A stretch of 64,000 bases of DNA, from contig NZ_FOEO01000011.1 of the NCBI RefSeq assembly GCF_900110765.1, positions 62,001-126,000 on the forward strand. The letters are read 5' to 3'. Made by a program: the position numbers and the translations under genes. This DNA is from Pseudomonas sp. NFACC02 (GTDB lineage Bacteria > Pseudomonadota > Gammaproteobacteria > Pseudomonadales > Pseudomonadaceae). Of this stretch, positions 16,479-25,196 are shown in pieces. The stretch's first letter is position 1. Every line of letters begins with the position of its first letter. The notes under the pieces were generated by a model that saw nothing but the letters and a program-made list of their open reading frames with translations, made no database searches and was not told where the DNA came from.

Positions 16479-17804
16479 ATGACCGCCAACGCCATACCGC
16501 TGGAACAGCTCGACACCGACGCGCTCGAGGACAGCATTTACCGAAAGGTGAGTTGGCGCATCGTGCCGTTGTTCATCTGCTGTTTTCTGTTCGCGTATCT
16601 GGACCGGGTCAACATCAGTTTCGCCAAGCTGCAAATGGCCAGCGACCTGGGCTTTAGCGAGACGGTTTACGGCCTGGGCGCCAGCCTGTTCTTTGTCGGC
16701 TACTTTCTTTTCGAAGTCCCCAGCAACGTGCTGCTGCACAAGATCGGCGCGAGAATCTGGATCGCCCGGATCATGGTGTCGTGGGGCATCGCTTCGGCCT
16801 GCATGATGTTCGTGCAGACCGAGTTCTGGTTTTACACCCTGCGTTTTCTGATTGGTGTGATGGAAGCCGGCTTCGTCCCGGGCGTGCTGTATTTCTTCAC
16901 CCAGTGGTACCCGAGCACACGACGGGCCCGGGTCAATTCCTACTTCAAGAGCTCCATTTGCCTGTGTGGCATCGTGGGTGGTCCGATTGCCGGCCTGATC
17001 CTCGGCCACTTCGACGGCGTGATGGGGCTGGCCGGCTGGCGTTGGTTGTTCCTGCTGGAAGGCATTCCGTCGGTGCTGCTGGGCGGCGTGGTGTTCTGGC
17101 TGGTGAAAGACCGCATCGAAGACGCGCCCTGGCTGAGCGCCGCAGAAAAAGAGGTGGTGCTGTCGCGCATGGCCAAAGAAGCCAGACCCGCCACGCCGCA
17201 GAAGGTCAAGGACATCTGGAAACACCCGACGACCTACGTCATGTCGGCGATCTACCTCTGCCTGGTGATGGCGCTGACGGGCCTGTTGTTCTGGATGCCG
17301 CAACTGATCAAGAGCGCGGGCGTGACCGACACCATGAACATCGGCTGGCTGACCGTGATTCCCTACGTCGGCGCGGTGGTCGGCAACCTGTTGATCGGCG
17401 CCAGCTCCGACCGTCATCGCGAACGTCGCTGGCACATGGCGGGCTGCGCCACCCTGACGGCGGCCGGGTATCTGGTGTGCGCCCTGTTCCCCGGCCAGTT
17501 GCTGCCCTTGATGATCGGCATGACCATGATCATGACCGGCATCATTGCCTGGATGCCGATCTTCTGGACCATCCCGCCACGCTTTTTGACCGGTATTGCG
17601 GCCGCCGCGGGCATCGCGCTGATTAACTCCCTCGGCCAGTTGGGCGGGATCATCGCGCCGTTCATGGTCGGTCGCATCAAAGACCTCACCGGCACCGCCA
17701 CGCCGGCACTGTTCGCGTTGTTTGCGGTGAGTGTATTGGCCATTGCGTTGATCGTCTGGGGCATTCCGAAGCGTTACTACGCGAAGGAGGCGCTGCAGGA
17801 TTGA
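16479..17804 (+). CDS. Second MFS transporter, ACS family
   Basis: The 441-residue protein has twelve predicted TM helices and the same signatures as the first transporter (FAYLDRVNISFAKLQMA, FFVGYFLFEVPSNVLLHKIG, and GIAAAAGIALINSLGQLGG). It is clearly a paralogue in the ACS family, typical for sugar-acid, tartrate or phthalate uptake. The ATG at 16479 with GAGG eight bases upstream was chosen; the upstream in-frame extension is unlike the family. Two ACS transporters in one cluster suggest either two related substrates or uptake of both lactone and acid (inference). Confidence 0.86.
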   Translation: MTANAIPLEQLDTDALEDSIYRKVSWRIVPLFICCFLFAYLDRVNISFAKLQMASDLGFSETVYGLGASLFFVGYFLFEVPSNVLLHKIGARIWIARIMVSWGIASACMMFVQTEFWFYTLRFLIGVMEAGFVPGVLYFFTQWYPSTRRARVNSYFKSSICLCGIVGGPIAGLILGHFDGVMGLAGWRWLFLLEGIPSVLLGGVVFWLVKDRIEDAPWLSAAEKEVVLSRMAKEARPATPQKVKDIWKHPTTYVMSAIYLCLVMALTGLLFWMPQLIKSAGVTDTMNIGWLTVIPYVGAVVGNLLIGASSDRHRERRWHMAGCATLTAAGYLVCALFPGQLLPLMIGMTMIMTGIIAWMPIFWTIPPRFLTGIAAAAGIALINSLGQLGGIIAPFMVGRIKDLTGTATPALFALFAVSVLAIALIVWGIPKRYYAKEALQD

Positions 17805-17844
17805 TGAGGGGCCGGCATCGCGGGTTCTGGCTAAACCCTAAACC

Positions 17845-17938
17845 CTGTGGGAGCGAGCTTGTTCGCGAAATCGATGTGACAGCCGACGGTAATGTATTGG
17901 CTTCACTGATGTCTTCGCGAGCAAGCTCACTCCTACAG
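17845..17938. repeat. REP inverted pair
   Basis: CTGTGGGAGCGAGCTTGTTC (17845-) pairs with CGCGAGCAAGCTCACTCCTA near its right end, with a middle of about 45 bases. It lies about 40 bp after the second MFS stop. Confidence 0.85.
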
Positions 17939-18029
17939 GGGATCACGCAAATCCTGAACTTACGCACCCGCCGCAAGCGTGTCTTTTGCCCTATCATTCG
18001 CGCTTTCACCTACTACGCGACCGACTGCC

Positions 18030-18329
18030 ATGACCGACACACCCGAAACTCTGCGCACCGCGCTGCAAACTGCCCTGACGTCTCACAGCATGCTCGAGAT
18101 CGACGGTCTCCACGCCTTCGAGTTCACGCTGGACGAGATGCTGCAAATCGAAAGCATGGACGGACGTGAACGCAAGGTCTGGCGTTTTTCGCTGGCGCAA
18201 ATCGATTCCGCCGAGTTCGATCCCGAATTGCAGAGCTGGGTCATCAACGAGGGTAATGCCGATCACCGCATCGTGGTGCTGAACGCCTTCGCTGCGAGTG
18301 ATGAAGACGAGGAAGACGAGCAGGATTGA
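18030..18329 (+). CDS. Small conserved Pseudomonas protein of unknown function (DUF5629-like)
   Basis: The product is 99 residues, soluble, with no signal peptide or membrane segment. It contains a central alternating strand region (VWRFSLAQIDSAEFDPELQS, then WVINEGNADHRIVVLNAFAA) and ends in a strongly acidic tail (SDEDEEDEQD). The ATG at 18030 (MTDTPETL) was preferred. It resembles a small family limited to Pseudomonas; I cannot assign a function. It stands between the MFS and lactonase genes, each with its own upstream spacing. Confidence 0.75.
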   Translation: MTDTPETLRTALQTALTSHSMLEIDGLHAFEFTLDEMLQIESMDGRERKVWRFSLAQIDSAEFDPELQSWVINEGNADHRIVVLNAFAASDEDEEDEQD

Positions 18330-18438
18330 CTTCATCCAGGAGGAGCGTGGTCAGGCAACTACTGCGCTGAACGCGCTGTCATAGATCTGATTCTCGCGTC
18401 TGTTGCGTACCAACAATTCCAAAAAAAGAGATCGCCCA

Positions 18439-19605
18439 ATGACTCCAAGACTCCTACCGTGGCTGGTGCTTGCCAGCAGCCTCAGCGTCCTTTCTGTTCA
18501 GGCCCAATCCATGACCGACTATGACGTACTGGTCGGTGCCTACACCGCTGGCGCCAGCGAAGGCATCTACCGTTATGGCTTCAACACCCAGACCGGCCAG
18601 CTCGAAGCACAGCCGCGTCAAGTGATCAAAAGCGAAAACCCGTCCTGGCTGACCCTCTCCAAAGACCAGCGTCACCTGTTCGCCGTCAATGAAAACGGAC
18701 CGGGTCAGACTGACGTAGTGGGCAAGGTCAGCAGCTTCGCCATCGACCCCAAAACCCATGCGGTGTCCTTCATCAATCAGGTCGAAAGCCAGGGTGAGGA
18801 ACCGACGCATTCCAACCTGAGTCCTGACGGACGCTTCCTGTTCGTGGCCAACTACGCGGTGCATCCCGATCCGGGCGGTTCGCTGGCGGTCGTGCCGGTC
18901 GGCAAGGACGGCAAACTGGCTGCCGTGGTGCAGACCGCGACGCATGAAGCCAGCAAGGTCAACCCGGAACGTCAGGCGTCGTCTCACGTCCATGCCGCGG
19001 TACCGACCCCTGACGGCAAGTACCTGATCGCGATGGATCTGGGCGCCGACAAGATGTTCGTCTTCAACTACGACGGTAAGAAAACCCAGCCGTTGACGCC
19101 TGCCAAGGTGCCCTCGGTTGACCTGCCACCGGGCAGTGGGCCGCGCCATTTGCTGTTCAGCAAGGACGGTAAACACGCCTGGCTGACCATGGAAATGAGC
19201 GCGCAGGTGGCCGTGTTCGATTACCACGACGGCGCGTTCAAGCGCACGGCGTTAGTGGACCTGGCCAACAAGGACGGTCAGCAATACCGCGCTGCCGGGG
19301 GCTTGCACACGTCCCCGGATGGCAAATTCCTCTACGTTGCCAACCGGGGCGAGGTCAACGAACTGCTGGTCTTCAGCATCAACCCGAGCAACGGCCAGTT
19401 GAAGGAAATCCAGCGTCGCTCTGTGGAAGGCAAGGAGCCTCGTGAATTCAGCTTCGACCCCAGCGGTCACTTCTTGCTGATCGCCAACCAGAAGAGCAAC
19501 CAGATCGTGACGGTCCGTGTTGACCCGAAAACCGGTTTGCTGGGCGATACCGTGCAGAAAATCGACTTCGATTCACCGTCGGATTTCCGGTTTCTCACCC
19601 GTTGA
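18439..19605 (+). CDS. Exported lactonase-family beta-propeller protein
   Basis: The 388-residue protein has an N-terminal signal peptide (MTPRLLPWLVLASSLSVLSV then QAQS). The mature part is a seven-bladed propeller of the 6-phosphogluconolactonase/muconate-cyclase family (Pgl-type, PF10282). Repeated blade motifs include HSNLSPDGRFLFVANY, HVHAAVPTPDGKYLIAMDLG, GPRHLLFSKDGKHAWL and LHTSPDGKFLYVANRG. The export signal means it is not the cytoplasmic Pgl of the pentose phosphate path. A periplasmic sugar lactonase feeding aldonate to the adjacent transporters would fit the neighbourhood, but that is inference. The ATG at 18439 begins the signal peptide. Confidence 0.85.
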   Translation: MTPRLLPWLVLASSLSVLSVQAQSMTDYDVLVGAYTAGASEGIYRYGFNTQTGQLEAQPRQVIKSENPSWLTLSKDQRHLFAVNENGPGQTDVVGKVSSFAIDPKTHAVSFINQVESQGEEPTHSNLSPDGRFLFVANYAVHPDPGGSLAVVPVGKDGKLAAVVQTATHEASKVNPERQASSHVHAAVPTPDGKYLIAMDLGADKMFVFNYDGKKTQPLTPAKVPSVDLPPGSGPRHLLFSKDGKHAWLTMEMSAQVAVFDYHDGAFKRTALVDLANKDGQQYRAAGGLHTSPDGKFLYVANRGEVNELLVFSINPSNGQLKEIQRRSVEGKEPREFSFDPSGHFLLIANQKSNQIVTVRVDPKTGLLGDTVQKIDFDSPSDFRFLTR

Positions 19606-19631
19606 TATGCGGCATGTGACACGTTGACGCA

Positions 19632-19664
19632 GGCTGGAGCCCTTGTAAATCAAGGGCTCCAGCC
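19632..19664 (+). terminator. Strong hairpin after the lactonase gene
   Basis: A perfect 14-bp stem (19632-19645 with 19651-19664) with loop TAAAT lies 27 bp past the lactonase stop. The following bases are not a T run, so it may be a processing or stability hairpin rather than a classical terminator. Confidence 0.7.
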
Positions 19665-19794
19665 ATGTATTAATTGAAGTGATAAGGGCTAGTGGCAGAA
19701 AAGATTTTTTCTGAAAGCTTCTCGGGCGTACTTTCAATTCCACGGCCAAGACGGTCAAGACTTGAAACGAAACATCGACACCGAGGTACACCCC

Positions 19795-19977
19795 ATGAAC
19801 TTCAATATCTTCTCCATCATCGCCGCGTCTGCCATCTCCGCCACCGTCGCATTGCCCGCCAGTGCCAGTGTCGAAGTGACTGAAAAAAAGATCAGCTCGA
19901 CCCAGAGCTACACCCCGAAGTACCTGCAACAAAGTGCCAACTTCTATGCGGCTCTGGATCATAAGACCCAGCAATGA
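19795..19977 (+). CDS. Small secreted protein of unknown function
   Basis: The product is 60 residues: a signal peptide (MNFNIFSIIAASAISATVAL then PASAS) followed by a short mature segment (about 36 residues) ending YAALDHKTQQ. It is monocistronic, about 190 bp after the lactonase gene. The ATG at 19795 starts the signal. No family or function is recognised; small periplasmic proteins of this style are common in Pseudomonas. Confidence 0.6.
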   Translation: MNFNIFSIIAASAISATVALPASASVEVTEKKISSTQSYTPKYLQQSANFYAALDHKTQQ

Positions 19978-19995
19978 ATAGAACGCGATGTGAAT

Positions 19996-20032
19996 CCATT
20001 CCCCGTTAACGAAAGTTACGATACCGGGGAAT
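19996..20032 (+). terminator. Hairpin after the small secreted protein gene
   Basis: CCATTCCCCG (19996-20005) pairs largely with CCGGGGAATGG (about 20024-20033). It is followed by GTTTCTAAG, so the T run is weak. It starts about 20 bp past the stop. Confidence 0.6.
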
Positions 20033-20084
20033 GGGTTTCTAAGAAATGAAGTAGCTTGATGGTTATATCGGCTCCGAGTGCAAG

Positions 20085-20189
20085 AACGCTTTCGCGAGCA
20101 AATTCGCCTTCAACAGGTTGATGCGACCCACTGACCACTGCGTGTCAGGCCATGCATCAAATGTCGGCGAGCTTGCTCGCGAAAGCGTT
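20085..20189. repeat. REP inverted pair
   Basis: AACGCTTTCGCGAGCAAATT (20085-) is matched by GGCGAGCTTGCTCGCGAAAG ending in CGTT at 20189. About 55 bases separate the arms. Confidence 0.85.
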
Positions 20190-20208
20190 GAATTTCCTCC
20201 CCCCTTAG

Positions 20209-20244
20209 TCCCCGCCTGCTGAATAAGCGACGGGGATTTTTTTT
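20209..20244 (+). terminator. Intrinsic terminator
   Basis: Stem TCCCCG (20209-20214) / CGGGGA (20231-20236) is followed by eight T (20237-20244). It reads rightward. The nearest upstream gene is the small secreted protein about 230 bp away, so a separate short transcript is possible. Confidence 0.75.
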
Positions 20245-20280
20245 GCCCGATTAGGTGTCTCCGGCAGGAGTGAGGTTGCT

Positions 20281-20333
20281 CGCGATCAGGATACACTCGT
20301 GAAATTATTATTAGTTGACGGGTCCTGATCGCG
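20281..20333. repeat. Degenerate REP pair
   Basis: CGCGATCAGGA (20281-20291) is the exact inverse of TCCTGATCGCG (20323-20333). The outer flanks continue as partial REP sequence (GTTGCTCG on the left and GGCCAGCGCTCCTGTA on the right). Confidence 0.75.
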
Positions 20334-20489
20334 GGCCAGCGCTCCTGTAAAAGGCATCACACTATCGGCCTGATTAACTTCATAAATAATTAACCGAATC
20401 GATCTTTTGAATCGTTGTACATCGTTTTTCAATAATAAGGACTCCGGGCATTCTGGGCGCCAGAAACGAAACATCCTGGAGTTACTGTC

Positions 20490-20681
20490 ATGGCCACTGC
20501 CATTCTTCATTCACTTAAACAAGGCGCCTATACCGCCCTGGCTTTGTATGTTGTTTTCATCGCAGTGGTCACGGTCACCAGCATGAATCCGCAACTGACC
20601 GCACCGGCATCGGTGTCGGCTCAATCGTCCGTCGTCGAGCTTGATCGTGCCGCCGCGAACACGAAGGAGCGTGCGTCGTGA
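20490..20681 (+). CDS. Small single-pass membrane protein of unknown function
   Basis: The product is 63 residues with one hydrophobic segment (about 13-30: TALALYVVFIAVVTVTS) followed by an Ala/Ser-rich tail. The ATG at 20490 is preceded by CCTGGAGTTACTGTC, a good ribosome site. Its stop overlaps the start of the next small gene (GTGA), so the two appear translationally coupled. No family recognised. Confidence 0.6.
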   Translation: MATAILHSLKQGAYTALALYVVFIAVVTVTSMNPQLTAPASVSAQSSVVELDRAAANTKERAS

Positions 20682-20908
20682 GAGGCGTGAATTTCTGGGT
20701 GATCGTGTTTTTTGCGCTGATCAATAACGGTTGCTCGTTGCTGGGTCACGGCGAAGGTTCGGTGGGCGGCGTGGCGCGCAGCATGGAGTTCAAGACCGAA
20801 GTCGCCGAGGCCATCGAAATGCAGCGGTCGCAGAAGCTGAATGCTGGCAACCCGCCACCGAAACACGGCGAGTTGTTTTCCGAGATCTTCCAGTGGACGG
20901 TGGTTTGA
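20678..20908 (+). CDS. Small exported or membrane-anchored protein of unknown function
   Basis: The product is 76 residues. The N-terminal hydrophobic stretch (VNFWVIVFFALINNGCSLLG) ends near a Cys, but the residues before it (NNGC) do not match the lipobox well. The rest is hydrophilic (SMEFKTEVAEAIEMQRSQ, then HGELFSEIFQWTVV). It starts with GTG at 20678 inside the stop of the preceding gene. Coupling to a second tiny membrane protein suggests a two-component envelope module; function unknown. Confidence 0.55.
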   Translation: MRGVNFWVIVFFALINNGCSLLGHGEGSVGGVARSMEFKTEVAEAIEMQRSQKLNAGNPPPKHGELFSEIFQWTVV

Positions 20909-20955
20909 CTGCGTCACGCAACGTATACGCCTGGCGCGGCCCCTGTGGGAGCCTG

Positions 20956-21555
20956 TTATTTTTGCATCACCCGCGCGAACAATGCCGATTCAAGAAACCG
21001 CTGCAACCATCCCTGCAACTTCGGATAAGGGCTCTGCCAGAACCAGTCCGGGTCGACAAAGCAGAACTGCCGGACGAAAGGCGCGAGCGCAATGTCCGCC
21101 AGCGTCAGGTGATCGGTTACCAGAAAGTCGCGATCGTTCAACAAGCCTTCCAGCGTGTTCAGGAACACCTCGCCCCGTGCGCGGTACTCGGCCTGGGTGA
21201 ATTCCGGATAGCGCACCGCGTATTTGTAGTGATCCAGATCGGTCTTGAAACGGGTGTCGTTTTCCTCGATCAGGGCAGCGATCTGCCGCTGCGCTTGCGA
21301 ATCAGAGGCCATGGACCAATCGTCCGGATCATTTTGCGCCAGTGCCCAGCGCATGATGTCCAGACTCTGTTCCAGCACCTCATCATCGAGCACCAGAACC
21401 GGCACGGTGCCCTTGGGTGAACGTTCGAGCATTTCCGGCGGCTTGGCCTTGAGACTGACTTCAATCAGCTCGACCGGAACGCCTGAATACGCCACTGCCA
21501 TCCGCGCACGCATCGCATAAGGGCAGCGGCGAAACGAGTAGAGCAGGGCCAGCAT
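20956..21555 (-). CDS. Glutathione S-transferase family protein
   Basis: The 199-residue protein has an N-terminal thioredoxin-like domain (MLALLYSFRRCPYAMRARMA) with the CPYAMR pattern of glutaredoxin/omega-like GSTs. A cis-Pro segment (KGTVPVLVLDDEVLEQSLDI) binds glutathione. The C-terminal helical domain contains the LTLADIALAPFVRQF N-capping motif. The ATG at 21553-21555 overlaps the sbcC stop (TGATG), so the gene is the third member of an sbcD-sbcC-gst transcript. The substrate is unknown. Confidence 0.85.
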   Translation of the reverse strand: MLALLYSFRRCPYAMRARMAVAYSGVPVELIEVSLKAKPPEMLERSPKGTVPVLVLDDEVLEQSLDIMRWALAQNDPDDWSMASDSQAQRQIAALIEENDTRFKTDLDHYKYAVRYPEFTQAEYRARGEVFLNTLEGLLNDRDFLVTDHLTLADIALAPFVRQFCFVDPDWFWQSPYPKLQGWLQRFLESALFARVMQK

Positions 21556-24500
21556 CAAGTGACCTCCAGCGTGCTCAGGCCATTGCCTTGGCGGCGCACC
21601 TGAATCTGCACCGGAATCCGCTCATGCATTTCCTGTACGTGGGAAATCACCCCCACCTTGCGTCCCTGCGCTTGCAAGCCGTCGAGGGCATCCATCGCCA
21701 GTTGCAGCGACTCGGGGTCGAGACTGCCGAAACCTTCATCGATGAACAGCGACTCGATCTTCAAGGTGCTGGACGCCATGGACGCCAGGCCCAGCGCGAG
21801 GGCGAGCGACACCAGAAAGGTTTCGCCACCCGACAACGAATGCACGGAGCGCAGTTCATCGCCCATTTCGGTGTCCATCACCAGCAAGCCGAGCATGCTC
21901 CCACCGCGCTTCAGGCGATAACGCCGTACCAACTGTTTGAGCTGCGCATTGGCGTGATGCACCAGCAGGTCGAGGTTGTACGTCTGGGCGATCTTGCGGA
22001 AGGTGTCGCCCGTGGCCGAGCCGATCAGGGCATTGATCCGGCCCCAACGCTGGAACTCCGAGTAGGCGGCAGCGATTCGCGCCTGCAATTCGCTGCTGGC
22101 AGTGCGACGGCGGTCGTCCTCGCTCATCTGCGCGCGCAAATCGGCGCACAACTGATCGTGAGTGGCCGACAGGTTCTGGGCCTCCGTCAGCGCTGACGCC
22201 AGTTGCTCGCCATCCGTGATGTCGTTGTGTTGCGCCTGATGCTGTTGCAACTGGGCGTCGCGCTCTTGCACCAGCACTCTGGCCTGCTCCAGGGCTTTTT
22301 CACTCAGTTGCAAGCGCTGGCGTAATTGTCCGACGCTGTCGTCGTTCATGCCCAGCAAAGTGTCCAGCGCCGCGTCGTCCAGCTCGCTGTGCTGACTGCG
22401 CCACGCGTTGATCTGCCCGTCGAGGTCGGCCAGTTCTTGCTCCAGACCTTGCAGACGCTGACGCTCACCGTCTAGCTCAGTGCTCAACTTGATCAGTCCG
22501 CTACGCGCCTGCTGCAAGGCCTCGGCCGTGGTCGCCTGGGCCTGCCGCGCTTGCTCCACCGTGCGTTCCAGGTGTTGCTGCCATTGCTCGGCGCTGGCCT
22601 GCTCGCCGAGAATTTCCTGCAAGCGCTGCTGAACGACACGCTGTTGCTGCTGGCTGGCGTCGAGTTGTTTTTGCAGCTTCTGATGCTCGTGCAGACGACC
22701 CTCTTGGGTGATCTGCTCACGCTCGATTTTCAGCGCGCGGTCGCTGTGTTCCTGTTGTTCGTCCTTTTGCTGATCGAGCTGCTCGATACGGCGGGCAATG
22801 TCGTTGTCCAGTTGCAGAAAGCTTTCGGTGGCCGACTCACGCCACAGCGACAGGCTCTCGGCGGGCAACAACGGCTCGAATTCCTGCAATGCGGTTTCGA
22901 ATGTCTGGTTGTCGAGGGCGATGTTGCGCTGTTGATCGTCCAGCAGCTTCATCGCCTGCTGGCTGGCCTCGCGCGCCTCCTGGACCTGCTGCTGCAAGGA
23001 TTCCGCGTCGCGCTGCACCTTGAGCAGGCGGGTCTGACGTTGCTCTGCGGTGAGGATTTCCTGCGCCAGTTGATGCAGGCGCTCGCTTAGCCAATCGGTA
23101 CGCAAGTGCTCAGGCTGTTCCAGCAAGCGTACGTACAGGGGATGGGTTTCGAGTTCTGGCGTGAGCTTCTGCAACTGTTCGCTGAGTTGATCCAGTTGCG
23201 GTTTGGAGGCCTTCAACTGGTTGTTCAGCTCACCGACTTCGGCACGCAATTCAGCGAGCTTTTCGCTGAGTTGGCCGACCTTCAGCCGCGCCTGGGCTTC
23301 TTCGCTGTCGTCATGCCCGGACAGCGCTTCGAGCAACGCCTCGGACTGGTGATACGGATGGTCTTCGCTGCCGCACACCGGGCACGGCTGTTGATCCATC
23401 AATTGCCCACGCAGTTGCTCGACGCTCGCACTGCGTGCCAGCCGTTGGCGTTGCAGCAGTTCGACGGTGACCTTCAGCGCCTGCTCGGCGGCCTCGTGTT
23501 CGCCCTTGAGCTTCAAGCCCTGAGCGATGCCTTGCGCGCGGCGCTCGGTGGCCTGCTGTTGACTGTTCTGTACGTCCTGCAGGCGCGTGGTGATGTCTTG
23601 ATAACGCTGCCACAGTCGCTCGAGCGAGTTGGTGGCGGTGTGCTGCTGACGGTTTTCCTGCAACAGCACGCCGAGGCGTTCGATCTCCTGACTGACGGCG
23701 TCGGCCTTGACCTGGGCATCGTCATACAGCGCCTGCAAGGCGGTCCGGCGTTCGCTCAAGGCCTGTTCGGCCCGTGTGGCCCCTTGCTCCAGTGCCGGCA
23801 GTTCTTCACGGCCCTTGTTCAGGCGCGAACTGACCAGCACGATCTGTTGCAGGCGCGGCCGATAGGCGTCCCACGACTGGCTGAGCGAGCTCAGTGCGGC
23901 GCTGTTTTGCAACTGTTCGGCGATGGATTGCAGACGGGTTTCGACCTGCCGTTGCTGCTCGCTCATCTGATTGAGCAGGGCCTGGCCGTCGAGGCTGGAT
24001 TGTTCGGCGGCGCGGGCCTGCTCACTGACCTTTTGCAGGTCCTGATTCAGGTGATTGAGCTGAACCTGCTGCTCGAACGCCTCGCGCAAGGCAGGCGCGC
24101 AGGCCTGCTGGTGTTCCTGTGCCTGTTGCAGCGTGGCAAGCGCGCTGGCGAGCTGTGTTTCCAGCGCGTCCAGACGGGCCTGGGCCTCGGTCTGGTGCTG
24201 AGCATTTGCCTGGATAGCCGCTGTGAGCGGACTGAGTTGAGCATCCAGCTTCTTGCGCTGAGCGAACAGGTGGCGCTGTGGCGCAAGGCGTTCCAGCTGG
24301 CCCAGTTGCTGACGCTCGCCGGACTGGCTATCCCAGGTCTGTTGCGCCGCGATGAGTGTTTCATTCGCGGCCTGGTGGCTGTCACGCAGGCGGTTCAACT
24401 CTGTCAGCCATTGCTGTTTGAGTTCCAGCTGACGCAGTTGGGCCTGTGCCAGCTTCAGCTGTTGCTGAGCGTCGGCGAACCGTTGTTCGAGCTCGGTGCG

Positions 24501-25196
24501 CTGTTCGGGCTCCAGCGGGGTCAGGTTGCCCGCCTGCGCATTCAGGGCTTTCAGCGTTTCTTCGGCTTCCCTGCTTTTGCTGAACGCGCGACGCCCGAGC
24601 TGGCTGTAGATGGCGGTGTCCGTGAGCTTTTCCAGCAGTTCGCTGCGCTCTTTATCGTCGGCCTTGAGGAAGGCGCTGAACTCGCTTTGCGCCAGCATCA
24701 CCGCGCGGGTGAACTGCTCGAAATTAAGTCCCAGCCGGGCTTCGAGCAGGGTCTTGTATTCGGTCTTGTTCTGGCTGCTGAGAATCTGCTCGCTGTCCAG
24801 ATCGGTCAGTGTCTGACGGCTGGCCTGAAGCTTTTTCGTGGCGTTGTCACGGGCGCGGTTGGTCTCCCAGCGGGCGCGATAACGACGCTTGTCGATGCCG
24901 ACGAAATCCACCTCGGCGTAACCACTGCCGGTGCCGCGCCGCAGCAGGTTGCGTGGATCGCTGGTGCTGATGTCGCCGTCGATTTCCGGCACCCTGGACT
25001 GGCCGACGTCGTTCAGCCGCGGGATCGCGCCGAACAGCGCCAGGCACAGCGCGTCGAGCAATGTGCTTTTGCCCGCGCCGGTCGGGCCGGTGATGGCGAA
25101 CAGGCCCGCGCTGGCCAGTGGCTCGGCGGTGAAATCCAGTTCGAACGGGCCTGCCAGCGAGGCGAGGTTCTTCAAGCGAATGGCGAGGATCTTCAT
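21555..25196 (-). CDS. sbcC: Exonuclease subunit SbcC (Rad50-like SMC ATPase)
   Basis: The 1213-residue ATPase of the SbcCD (Mre11-Rad50) complex processes hairpins and double-strand ends in the cytoplasm. Walker A GPTGAGKSTLLDAL is near residue 37-50. Two very long coiled coils flank the zinc hook QPCPVCGSEDHPYH near residues 602-615. The ABC signature LSGGETFLVSLALALGLA and Walker B LFIDEGFGSLDPES lie in the last 100 residues. The ATG at 25196 overlaps the sbcD stop by 4 bp. The surrounding DNA is rich in long palindromes, which are the substrates of this nuclease. Confidence 0.96.
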   Translation of the reverse strand: MKILAIRLKNLASLAGPFELDFTAEPLASAGLFAITGPTGAGKSTLLDALCLALFGAIPRLNDVGQSRVPEIDGDISTSDPRNLLRRGTGSGYAEVDFVGIDKRRYRARWETNRARDNATKKLQASRQTLTDLDSEQILSSQNKTEYKTLLEARLGLNFEQFTRAVMLAQSEFSAFLKADDKERSELLEKLTDTAIYSQLGRRAFSKSREAEETLKALNAQAGNLTPLEPEQRTELEQRFADAQQQLKLAQAQLRQLELKQQWLTELNRLRDSHQAANETLIAAQQTWDSQSGERQQLGQLERLAPQRHLFAQRKKLDAQLSPLTAAIQANAQHQTEAQARLDALETQLASALATLQQAQEHQQACAPALREAFEQQVQLNHLNQDLQKVSEQARAAEQSSLDGQALLNQMSEQQRQVETRLQSIAEQLQNSAALSSLSQSWDAYRPRLQQIVLVSSRLNKGREELPALEQGATRAEQALSERRTALQALYDDAQVKADAVSQEIERLGVLLQENRQQHTATNSLERLWQRYQDITTRLQDVQNSQQQATERRAQGIAQGLKLKGEHEAAEQALKVTVELLQRQRLARSASVEQLRGQLMDQQPCPVCGSEDHPYHQSEALLEALSGHDDSEEAQARLKVGQLSEKLAELRAEVGELNNQLKASKPQLDQLSEQLQKLTPELETHPLYVRLLEQPEHLRTDWLSERLHQLAQEILTAEQRQTRLLKVQRDAESLQQQVQEAREASQQAMKLLDDQQRNIALDNQTFETALQEFEPLLPAESLSLWRESATESFLQLDNDIARRIEQLDQQKDEQQEHSDRALKIEREQITQEGRLHEHQKLQKQLDASQQQQRVVQQRLQEILGEQASAEQWQQHLERTVEQARQAQATTAEALQQARSGLIKLSTELDGERQRLQGLEQELADLDGQINAWRSQHSELDDAALDTLLGMNDDSVGQLRQRLQLSEKALEQARVLVQERDAQLQQHQAQHNDITDGEQLASALTEAQNLSATHDQLCADLRAQMSEDDRRRTASSELQARIAAAYSEFQRWGRINALIGSATGDTFRKIAQTYNLDLLVHHANAQLKQLVRRYRLKRGGSMLGLLVMDTEMGDELRSVHSLSGGETFLVSLALALGLASMASSTLKIESLFIDEGFGSLDPESLQLAMDALDGLQAQGRKVGVISHVQEMHERIPVQIQVRRQGNGLSTLEVT

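Larger units (their letters stand above)
19978..20489. other. 512-bp gap with hairpins, REP units and a terminator
   Basis: No gene is supported. It contains a hairpin at 19996-20032, a REP pair at 20085-20189, an intrinsic terminator at 20209-20244, and a further inverted pair at 20281-20333. A small RNA between these hairpins is possible, but no promoter could be assigned. Confidence 0.6.

Noticed and set aside
19978..20489. A small RNA gene between the hairpins
   Set aside because: Terminator and hairpins are present but no promoter or known RNA signature could be identified, so it is not listed as a gene.
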